NCBI GenBank assembly: GCA_963989245.1
Contig: OZ022339.1
Coordinates: 55,035,295-55,099,294 of the forward strand
Reading direction: 5' to 3'
DNA from: Nansenia antarctica
Taxonomy: Eukaryota; Chordata; Actinopteri; Argentiniformes; Microstomatidae
DNA: 64,000 nucleotides
Shown here: piece after piece, positions 55,443 to 64,000 of the stretch
How positions within the stretch are numbered: the first letter of the stretch is position 1
Layout: each line of letters opens with the position of its first letter
Notes under the pieces: generated by a model
The model's input: only the letters and a program-made list of their open reading frames with translations
The model's database searches: none
Told to the model about the DNA's origin: nothing
Translations under genes and position numbers: made by a program

Positions 55443-56190
55443 CTACCCTCTGCAGTACCCACAGTCTAATTGTATTGAGTAATTCAGCCATGAGTTAATT
55501 TGACATTTTCTGACAGAGCACAATGATGTCAAGGGGGAGAATAGAGGGGTGAGGTCATGGTGGTTGTAGCAGCTTCTCCCCTCTCCCTCTCCCTCTCTCT
55601 CTCTCCCAAATCAGCCTCCATCCCCACCTTGACACTCCTGTCATTGTAATTGCCATTGGATATGTGAAAGCAAGGTGAAACATTCCATCTAGCTTATTAG
55701 AGGGCAAGGTAAGAGGCAACTACTATCTTGCAAAAGCAAACCAGGGAGACAGTTTATAGACACACACAAACAGCACTGAACAGTTTGGGTTTATAGCAAA
55801 ACATAGGAGGTGTAGAAACAAAAAGCCCTGCAGATTGTCCATGTGCTGCTGTAACCTCACACTGTACTAGGATTTTATCTCTGAACTATTTGTTTTAATC
55901 TACTTAGCAAAGCAGTCTTGGACACTTTTACGAGCCTCAACACATGAATTGTTGCATTTAAACATAGTTATGGGACAGACAATTCCCATTTGCGGAGGGC
56001 AGCATTAAAGTTAACATTTTAAATGCAAACACACTCCACATAAAAAGATTTAAAAAAAGAGTTTGAAGGAAACAACAGTAAGCGTGAAAACACAACAGTA
56101 ACTATAGGGTTAGTACAACACATAATGCAAAATAAATAAATAAATAAATAGGGCCATTATTTCCAGAAATGTACATTATACAAAATGAAG
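53880..56190. other. Microsatellite-rich non-coding stretch
   Basis: (TC)n at about 53884-53950, (TG)n 53948-53988, (CA)n 55160-55222 and 55376-55440. No exon I can support on either strand. Confidence 0.55.
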
Positions 56191-57646
56191 ATAAAGGATT
56201 AATTAAAAGTTAAACCATCCACCTGTGCCCTTGATGTCCTGCCAACAAGCTTTTTAAAAAACATATTTAGCTGCATGGCAGGCGAACTAATACAAATAAT
56301 TAACACCTCCCTTTCATCAGGAATCTTCCTTGAAGCCCTAAAAACAGTTATTAAGCCTCTACTAAAAAAGAACGGCCTAGACCCATTTGTACTAAACAAC
56401 TACAGACCCATATCAAACCTTCCCTGTACAGGAAAAATTATTGAAATGGTTGCCCACGAACAACTAAATGGTTGCCCACGAACAACTATTTGACCCTAAA
56501 TGATCTCTTTGATTACTTTCAATCAGGCCTTCGCCCCCTACATAGCACTGAAACGGCCCTTATTAAGGTCCTTAATGACATTCGCGTAAACACAGACTCT
56601 GGAAAAATCTCAGTTTTGGTACTACTAGATCTTAGTGCTGCCTTTGACACTGTAGACCACGACATTCTAATAGATAGACTAAAAACCTGGTAGGACTTTC
56701 AGGCACTGCCCTAAACTGGTTTAGATCCTACCTACAGGACAGAAGCTACTATGTCTCCATTGGCAACTTTGTATCTGACCAAATTAAAATGACATGTGGG
56801 GTTCCCCAACGGTCAATCCTTGGCCCCCTTCTATTCAATCTCTACATGCTTCCATTGGGACACATCATAAAAAAGAACAAAATTGCCTACCACAACTATG
56901 CGGATGACACTCAAATCTACATAGCCATCTCACCGAACGACTATAGTCCCATTGACAATCTCTGTAATTGCATTGAGCAAATAAACGCCTGGATGACACA
57001 AAACTTGCTCCAACTAAACAAGGACAAAACAGAGATAATTGTATTCGGTGCACCTGACAAAAGATCGAAAGTCAGTGCAAAACTTGATTCTCTCTCTTCA
57101 GACTAAAAAACAGGTCAGAAATCTTGGTGTAATTCTAGACTCCGATCTAAACATCAACAGCCACATCAATTCGATAACTAAATCAGCCTACTATCACCTG
57201 AAAAACATAACAAGAATGAGAGGTTTCATGTCCAAGCAAGACCTTGAAAAACTCATCCATGCATTTGTTTCGAGTAGTCTCGATTATTGTAATGGTCTAC
57301 TAACAGGCCTATCTAAAGGAGCTGTTCGTAAATTGCAGCTCATCCAAAAACGCTGCTGCTAGGGTCCTAACAAAAACACATTACACCAATCCTGAGATCC
57401 CTGCACTGGCTACCAGTCAGAGAATTGAATTCAAAATCCTCCTAATTACATACAAATCACAAAATGGTCTTGGACCAAAATACATATCAGATCTCCTCCC
57501 ACCCTATATTCCCGCAAGGTCCCTAATATAAGGTCAGCTGAGACTAATCAGCTAATAATTCCAAGAGTAAAAACAAAACACGGTGCAGCAGCTTTCAGTC
57601 ACGCAGCTGCATGCTCCTGGAACAATCTCCCTGAAGAAATCAAACA
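56190..57646 (+). mobile_element. L2-type LINE, 5' portion, decayed reverse transcriptase
   Basis: RT readable in several frames: LNNYRPISNLP at 56392, VLLDLSAAFDTVDHDILIDR at 56617, YADDTQIYIAI at 56895, RNLGVILDSDLNINSHINSI at 57119, then RVKTKHGAAAFSHAAACSWN near 57565. At least four frameshifts or stops. A 21-bp tandem duplication (AAATGGTTGCCCACGAACAAC) occurs at about 56444-56487. The LINE runs up to CAAACAG at 57641-57647, where host sequence interrupts it. Confidence 0.85.
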
Positions 57647-57670
57647 GAGTCATGTGACTTCCTGTAAGAG

Positions 57671-57750
57671 GCCGATGAGAAACTACGAACCAACATTGTA
57701 GCTCTGCTACAGAAAGTACAGGAGGTACACACTGTCTCTCAGACTTACTT

Positions 57751-57789
<39 letters not shown>

Positions 57790-57901
57790 CAGTCATACGC
57801 TGAACACTAATGTCTCTCCTTCCCTCCTGTAGGACTTTGACATAAACACAGATGATGAACTGGACGCTTACATAGAAGACTTGCTCACCAAGGGAGATTA
57901 G
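57671..57901 (+). CDS. Last two exons of an unrecognised host gene, copy 1
   Basis: Exon 57671-57724 (after ...CTGTAAGAG, donor GTACAC) encodes ADEKLRTNIVALLQKVQE; exon 57833-57901 (acceptor TCCCTCCTGTAG) encodes DFDINTDDELDAYIEDLLTK, Gly, Asp, stop TAG. Joined they give an amphipathic, acidic, probably coiled-coil C-terminus of 40 residues. The DAYIEDLL wording is reminiscent of Rab11-FIP Rab-binding ends, but I do not claim it. The acceptor of the first exon has a poor pyrimidine tract. No upstream exons of the gene were found on the + strand. Confidence 0.55.
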
Positions 57902-58940
57902 AAAAGAGAAGAGGAGAGAAGAATGAACAGAGACAAACACAGACAAAGAGTCTTCACTCAGTTCCTTACTCGCAAGACAGCTCTCCACTCTATTTTATTC
58001 TAGACTCTGGTTGGTCTGTGCTTCCGTTCATATAGGGTGAGGGTGTCCATGTTTGTGGGGCAAAAGGTGTGGCCGATACATGCACAGTTCCCTGAGCATC
58101 TGAGGATGACCTCTGTTTGGTTTGTTTTTTATAAAACTGCAGTATCTTTATCTTTCTGTTTCTGTTAAGTTAGTTCCATTAGCGTGTAGCGCATGTCTCA
58201 TTTTAGTCCTTTTATATAGCCGTTATGTATGCTAATCTGTACCAAGAAGTCTTGATTGACTGTAGAACAAAACAGTCTTGAATAGGTTATCCCAGTATTC
58301 CCAGCCCAGCCCAGTTCTAAAGCTTATCAGGTTTACCAACCGAACTTTTGCGTTTTATCAGTATCATTATTCCCCCAATATTTCATCTTGTCATCTTGAT
58401 GTGACTGTTCACTGTGTTCATTTTGGTCTGAAAGTTATTGTCTGGATTTCAACTAACTGGCTTTTCTGTTTTGAGTTATTTAAAATGATTTGTTCATAGT
58501 ATCAAAGAGGATGCATCAGTGGCCAAGTTTCTTCTAACGGACATTTTTAACATGTCATGGAAAGTTTTATTAAAAGATGGACATGTTGGCTGAACAAAAG
58601 ATGCTGTATTTTTGACTAATCTCTATATGAAGCAACAATAAAAACAGGTTCCCAGACAACTTTACTACATGCTTATTATGTTATGTCATTACGTTGTCAC
58701 TACATATAAACATATTGAATATCATATGCATTATTACTGTGAAGTGAAGGACTGGCCCAAACCCTTAAAATATTTAAATCTAAGCTAAAAACCTTCATGT
58801 TTTTGCACCAGTTATGATTAGCTAATAATTCCAAGAGTAAAAACAAAACACGGTGCAGCAGCTTTCAGTCACGCAGCTGCATGCTCCTGGAACAATCTCC
58901 CTGAAGAAATCAAACAGAGTCATGTGACTTCCTGTAAGAG

Positions 58941-59020
58941 GCCGATGAGAAACTACGAACCAACATTGTAGCTCTGCTACAGAAAGTACAGGAGGTACAC
59001 ACTGTCTCTCAGACTTACTT

Positions 59021-59059
<39 letters not shown>

Positions 59060-59171
59060 CAGTCATACGCTGAACACTAATGTCTCTCCTTCCCTCCTGT
59101 AGGACTTTGACATAAACACAGATGATGAACTGGACGCTTACATAGAAGACTTGCTCACCAAGGGAGATTAG
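58941..59171 (+). CDS. Terminal exon pair, copy 2
   Basis: Exons 58941-58994 and 59103-59171, same encoded residues and same splice sites as the first copy; AATAAA follows in the 3' UTR. Confidence 0.5.
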
Positions 59172-60210
59172 AAAAGAGAAGAGGAGAGAAGAATGAACAG
59201 AGACAAACACAGACAAAGAGTCTTCACTCAGTTCCTTACTCGCAAGACAGCTCTCCACTCTATTTTATTCTAGACTCTGGTTGGTCTGTGCTTCCGTTCA
59301 TATAGGGTGAGGGTGTCCATGTTTGTGGGGCAAAAGGTGTGGCCGATACATGCACAGTTCCCTGAGCATCTGAGGATGACCTCTGTTTGGTTTGTTTTTT
59401 ATAAAACTGCAGTATCTTTATCTTTCTGTTTCTGTTAAGTTAGTTCCATTAGCGTGTAGCGCATGTCTCATTTTAGTCCTTTTATATAGCCGTTATGTAT
59501 GCTAATCTGTACCAAGAAGTCTTGATTGACTGTAGAACAAAACAGTCTTGAATAGGTTATCCCAGTATTCCCAGCCCAGCCCAGTTCTAAAGCTTATCAG
59601 GTTTACCAACCGAACTTTTGCGTTTTATCAGTATCATTATTCCCCCAATATTTCATCTTGTCATCTTGATGTGACTGTTCACTGTGTTCATTTTGGTCTG
59701 AAAGTTATTGTCTGGATTTCAACTAACTGGCTTTTCTGTTTTGAGTTATTTAAAATGATTTGTTCATAGTATCAAAGAGGATGCATCAGTGGCCAAGTTT
59801 CTTCTAACGGACATTTTTAACATGTCACGGAAAGTTTTATTAAAAGATGGACATGTTGGCTGAACAAAAGATGCTGTATTTTTGACTAATCTCTATATGA
59901 AGCAACAATAAAAACAGGTTCCCAGACAACTTTACTACATGCTTATTATGTTATGTCATTACGTTGTCACTACATATAAACATATTGAATATCATATGCA
60001 TTATTACTGTGAAGTGAAGGACTGGCCCAAACCCTTAAAATATTTAAATCTAAGCTAAAAACCTTCATGTTTTTGCACCAGTTATGATTAGCTAATAATT
60101 CCAAGAGTAAAAACAAAACACGGTGCAGCAGCTTTCAGTCACGCAGCTGCATGCTCCTGGAACAATCTCCCTGAAGAAATCAAACAGAGTCATGTGACTT
60201 CCTGTAAGAG

Positions 60211-60290
60211 GCCGATGAGAAACTACGAACCAACATTGTAGCTCTGCTACAGAAAGTACAGGAGGTACACACTGTCTCTCAGACTTACTT

Positions 60291-60331
<41 letters not shown>

Positions 60332-60443
60332 CAGTCATACGCTGAACACTAATGTCTCTCCTTCCCTCCTGTAGGACTTTGACATAAACACAGATGATGA
60401 ACTGGACGCTTACATAGAAGACTTGCTCACCAAGGGAGATTAG
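60211..60443 (+). CDS. Terminal exon pair, copy 3
   Basis: Exons 60211-60264 and 60375-60443; identical residues. The intron CA tract is two bases longer. The poly(A) signal context is AAGAATAAAAAC instead of AACAATAAAAAC. Confidence 0.5.
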
Positions 60444-61482
60444 AAAAGAGAAGAGGAGAGAAGAATGAACAGAGACAAACACAGACAAAGAGTCTTCACT
60501 CAGTTCCTTACTCGCAAGACAGCTCTCCACTCTATTTTATTCTAGACTCTGGTTGGTCTGTGCTTCCGTTCATATAGGGTGAGGGTGTCCATGTTTGTGG
60601 GGCAAAAGGTGTGGCCGATACATGCACAGTTCCCTGAGCATCTGAGGATGACCTCTGTTTGGTTTGTTTTTTATAAAACTGCAGTATCTTTATCTTTCTG
60701 TTTCTGTTAAGTTAGTTCCATTAGCGTGTAGCGCATGTCTCATTTTAGTCCTTTTATATAGCCGTTATGTATGCTAATCTGTACCAAGAAGTCTTGATTG
60801 ACTGTAGAACAAAACAGTCTTGAATAGGTTATCCCAGTATTCCCAGCCCAGCCCAGTTCTAAAGCTTATCAGGTTTACCAACCGAACTTTTGCGTTTTAT
60901 CAGTATCATTATTCCCCCAATATTTCATCTTGTCATCTTGATGTGACTGTTCACTGTGTTCATTTTGGTCTGAAAGTTATTGTCTGGATTTCAACTAACT
61001 GGCTTTTCTGTTTTGAGTTATTTAAAATGATTTGTTCATAGTATCAAAGAGGATGCATCAGTGGCCAAGTTTCTTCTAACGGACATTTTTAACATGTCAT
61101 GGAAAGTTTTATTAAAAGATGGACATGTTGGCTGAACAAAAGATGCTGTATTTTTGACTAATCTCTATATGAAGCAAGAATAAAAACAGGTTCCCAGACA
61201 ACTTTACTACATGCTTATTATGTTATGTCATTACGTTGTCACTACATATAAACATATTGAATATCATATGCATTATTACTGTGAAGTGAAGGACTGGCCC
61301 AAACCCTTAAAATATTTAAATCTAAGCTAAAAACCTTCATGTTTTTGCACCAGTTATGATTAGCTAATAATTCCAAGAGTAAAAACAAAACACGGTGCAG
61401 CAGCTTTCAGTCACGCAGCTGCATGCTCCTGGAACAATCTCCCTGAAGAAATCAAACAGAGTCATGTGACTTCCTGTAAGAG

Positions 61483-61562
61483 GCCGATGAGAAACTACGA
61501 ACCAACATTGTAGCTCTGCTACAGAAAGTACAGGAGGTACACACTGTCTCTCAGACTTACTT

Positions 61563-61601
<39 letters not shown>

Positions 61602-61713
61602 CAGTCATACGCTGAACACTAATGTCTCTCCTTCCCTCCTGTAGGACTTTGACATAAACACAGATGATGAACTGGACGCTTACATAGAAGACTTGCTCAC
61701 CAAGGGAGATTAG
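61483..61713 (+). CDS. Terminal exon pair, copy 4
   Basis: Exons 61483-61536 and 61645-61713; identical residues. After its 3' UTR the LINE resumes and runs to its natural 3' end. Confidence 0.5.
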
Positions 61714-62564
61714 AAAAGAGAAGAGGAGAGAAGAATGAACAGAGACAAACACAGACAAAGAGTCTTCACTCAGTTCCTTACTCGCAAGACAGCTCTCCAC
61801 TCTATTTTATTCTAGACTCTGGTTGGTCTGTGCTTCCGTTCATATAGGGTGAGGGTGTCCATGTTTGTGGGGCAAAAGGTGTGGCCGATACATGCACAGT
61901 TCCCTGAGCATCTGAGGATGACCTCTGTTTGGTTTGTTTTTTATAAAACTGCAGTATCTTTATCTTTCTGTTTCTGTTAAGTTAGTTCCATTAGCGTGTA
62001 GCGCATGTCTCATTTTAGTCCTTTTATATAGCCGTTATGTATGCTAATCTGTACCAAGAAGTCTTGATTGACTGTAGAACAAAACAGTCTTGAATAGGTT
62101 ATCCCAGTATTCCCAGCCCAGCCCAGTTCTAAAGCTTATCAGGTTTACCAACCGAACTTTTGCGTTTTATCAGTATCATTATTCCCCCAATATTTCATCT
62201 TGTCATCTTGATGTGACTGTTCACTGTGTTCATTTTGGTCTGAAAGTTATTGTCTGGATTTCAACTAACTGGCTTTTCTGTTTTGAGTTATTTAAAATGA
62301 TTTGTTCATAGTATCAAAGAGGATGCATCAGTGGCCAAGTTTCTTCTAACGGACATTTTTAACATGTCATGGAAAGTTTTATTAAAAGATGGACATGTTG
62401 GCTGAACAAAAGATGCTGTATTTTTGACTAATCTCTATATGAAGCAACAATAAAAACAGGTTCCCAGACAACTTTACTACATGCTTATTATGTTATGTCA
62501 TTACGTTGTCACTACATATAAACATATTGAATATCATATGCATTATTACTGTGAAGTGAAGGAC

Positions 62565-62822
62565 TGGCCCAAACCCTTAAAATATTTAAATCTAAGCTAA
62601 AAACCTTCATGTTTTGCACCAGTTATGATTAAACACAAACACTTCTATCAATGTCTTTTTTCCATTAACTGTCTTTTTAAATGTTTTATCTATTTACTTC
62701 TTATATTTGCTTTTATTCATTGCAATTTTTATTTTCTAATGCTGTATTTTTAAATAATGTATGTAAAGCACTTTGAATTGCCCCTGTTGTATGAAATGTG
62801 CTATACAAATAAACTTGCCTTG
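62565..62822 (+). mobile_element. L2-type LINE, 3' end
   Basis: Continues the LINE behind the host insert: AAATCTAAGCTAAAAACCTT, then AAAGCACTTTGAATTGCC and the terminal GCTATACAAATAAACTTGCC, the usual L2-type fish LINE 3' UTR with AATAAA. Confidence 0.75.
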
Positions 62823-62956
62823 CCATTCGGCAAAGCTGGTATCGTAGTGAGTGTCGAAGCCCAAGTCTTCGAATGTCAGAGGTAATGTAGAATAGTTAGT
62901 GTACGTATTAAGTTTTGAATCTTGTAAAACAAAGGATGGTTCAGGGGCTCCCTTCT

Positions 62957-63198
62957 ATGGCCTCTATAGGAAGTCACATGACTCATATCGCCTCTATAGG
63001 AAGTCACATGACTCATATCGTCCTCTTACAGGAAGTCACATGACTCATATCGTCCTCTTACAGGAAGTCACATGACTCATATGGCCTCTATAGGAAGTCA
63101 CATGACTCATATCGCCTCTATAGGAAGTCACATGACTCATATCGCCTCTATAGGAAGTCACATGACTCATATCGCCTCTACAGGAAGTCACATGACTC
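62957..63198. repeat. Minisatellite, 8 copies of 30-32 bp
   Basis: GGAAGTCACATGACTCATAT recurs eight times, separated by either CGCCTCTATA (30-bp unit) or CGTCCTCTTACA (32-bp unit). The 32-bp form is the inverse of the sequence GAGTCATGTGACTTCCTGTA found in front of each terminal exon pair at 57647, 58917, 60187 and 61459. Confidence 0.95.
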
Positions 63199-63631
63199 GT
63201 AGCATCGAGTGGAGAAAACAATTATCTATATACAATCAGTACAATTGTTAGCCAACATAAACCCTGTATTATAACAAAGTAATACTGAACGTATTCCTGA
63301 CATACAGCAAAATAAAACCCAAACTGGACAGTATATTCAATATATACAAGATAAACAGCAAGCAGAGAAGGACACTTAAATCAAGGATGCTGATTGTGTT
63401 GGGTGTTCCTCAGCGTGTGTCTGGTGATCTGAAGCTTCTTACTGTCTAAGACTATCTACAAAACATCAACGTGAAACTTTTCTTGTAATATTAAAATGGA
63501 AATCCCAGCAATAAAATAAATTGTGTAAGACCGTCGATCGAAGAACCAAACCTAGATATGCTATCCTTTATCACAAGTCATTTATCATTTGTGTAACTTT
63601 TTTTTCTTCTTTCTTTTCTTTTCGTGATCAG

Positions 63632-63975
63632 GAAAGGTATGAACGCTTACAACTGAATACTGAGCAGGTTAAACACCTTAAATATGTTTCCCACAACCAA
63701 ATTAAAAAAGGTGTTAGTATTTTACAAATATTTTTAAAAAGTAAACCTTTTATCTATTTAGGCATTTCAAAATATATTCCATCAAAAATAGTCTGACATT
63801 TTGCTGGTAGAAAATAAATGTTATATAAATGATGAGGTTTGAAGCTAAATGTTTACTGTAGAATCGTGTCATGTTAGATTTACCCTAACCTTTCTAAAGA
63901 CTTATTTTCCATCCTGTCAGAACATCTTACATATATGTTTTTTTTTCTTTTTCTTCCAGTGGATGGTGTTTAAAA
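63632..63975 (+). CDS. Possible last two exons of another + strand gene
   Basis: Exon 63632-63710 (acceptor after a T-rich tract, GTGATCAG; donor GTGTTA) encodes ERYERLQLNTEQVKHLKYVS, then HNQIKK. The next acceptor at 63958-63959 (T-rich, TTCTTCCAG) continues in phase for four codons to TAA at 63973-63975, and AATAAA follows at 63993-63998. Two T-rich acceptors, phase agreement and the poly(A) signal support it; the short length argues caution. Product not recognised. Confidence 0.3.
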
Positions 63976-64000
63976 GACATTTTCAAACATGCAATAAACT

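Larger units (their letters stand above)
57551..62631 (+). repeat. Four tandem copies of a 1.27-kb unit (LINE piece + two host exons + 3' UTR + LINE piece)
   Basis: Copies 57551-58820, 58821-60090, 60091-61362, 61363-62631 (1270, 1270, 1272, 1269 bp), nearly identical; differences include CA-tract length, T/C at 58556 versus 59826, and C/G in the AATAAA region of copy three. Each unit starts with LINE sequence (GCTAATAATTCCAAGAGT), changes to host sequence at CAAACAG|AGTCATGTG, and returns to LINE sequence at TTTAAATCTAAGCTAAAAAC, ending GTTATGATTA. Confidence 0.97.

Noticed and set aside
57671..57901. Rab11-FIP Rab-binding C-terminus
   Set aside because: Only a short DAYIEDLL-type resemblance; the conserved residues normally following it are absent because the frame stops.
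62957..63198. CRISPR-like array of 20-base repeats with short spacers
   Set aside because: The separating segments are not unique (two forms only) and the setting is a fish nuclear genome; it is a minisatellite.

Overview
This is a stretch of teleost fish nuclear DNA. Evidence: intron-containing vertebrate genes with GT-AG splice sites, long (CA)n/(TG)n microsatellites, and a dense, typically fish set of mobile elements (Tc1/mariner, hAT, Harbinger, L2/CR1-type LINEs, a chromodomain Ty3/Gypsy element and a class I-like endogenous retrovirus). One 144-bp hAT MITE resembles a repeat I know from salmonids, so a salmonid, pike or smelt relative is plausible; that is inference only. The pair DAAM1 - L3HYPDH is neighbouring in other vertebrates (human chr 14q23), which supports both gene calls.

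Layout. 1-12 kb: the 3' half of daam1 on the + strand (ten exons, FH2 domain C-terminal part and DAD, 1987-10946, then a 3' UTR to about 11.95 kb). Its introns carry a Harbinger remnant, an LINE 3' end directly behind a splice donor, an 8-bp-TSD hAT and a Tc1-family element. 12-17.3 kb: TIR elements, including a 2.8-kb element that holds a 385-bp tandem array. 17.3-20.7 kb: two decayed Tc1/mariner transposase copies. 18.98-26.65 kb: l3hypdh on the - strand, five exons, complete reading frame of 344 residues, with Cys97 and Thr263 as the expected catalytic pair; a second, unrecognised - strand coding segment lies inside its intron 2 and is itself split by a hAT. 27-32 kb: several nested TIR elements and one possible small secreted-peptide gene with a TATA box.

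32.9-53.4 kb: three phase-compatible - strand exons of an unrecognised host gene. Their large intron holds a young 15.6-kb endogenous retrovirus (34295-49860, 585-bp LTRs with about 2 differences, 5-bp TSD GTTTA) in antisense orientation, and a LINE. The retrovirus has gag, a gag-pol junction of the UGA-CUAG readthrough type, pol broken by a stop, a frameshift and a 5.4-kb insertion, and an uninterrupted env frame of 501 codons. The insertion in pol is a complete chromodomain Ty3/Gypsy element (39958-45375, 505-bp LTRs, TSD TACAC).

54-64 kb: microsatellites, a tRNA-like sequence, a decayed L2-type LINE on the + strand, and inside that LINE four near-identical 1.27-kb tandem copies of the last two exons and 3' UTR of an unrecognised host gene. 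An 8-copy 30-32-bp minisatellite just downstream shares 25 bp, inverted, with the splice-acceptor region of those exons. A possible terminal exon pair of another + strand gene closes the window.

Nothing in the window looks prokaryotic: no operons, CRISPR arrays or bacterial promoters. The least explained structures are the quadruplicated terminal exons and their link to the minisatellite, and the layered retrovirus/Gypsy insertion.
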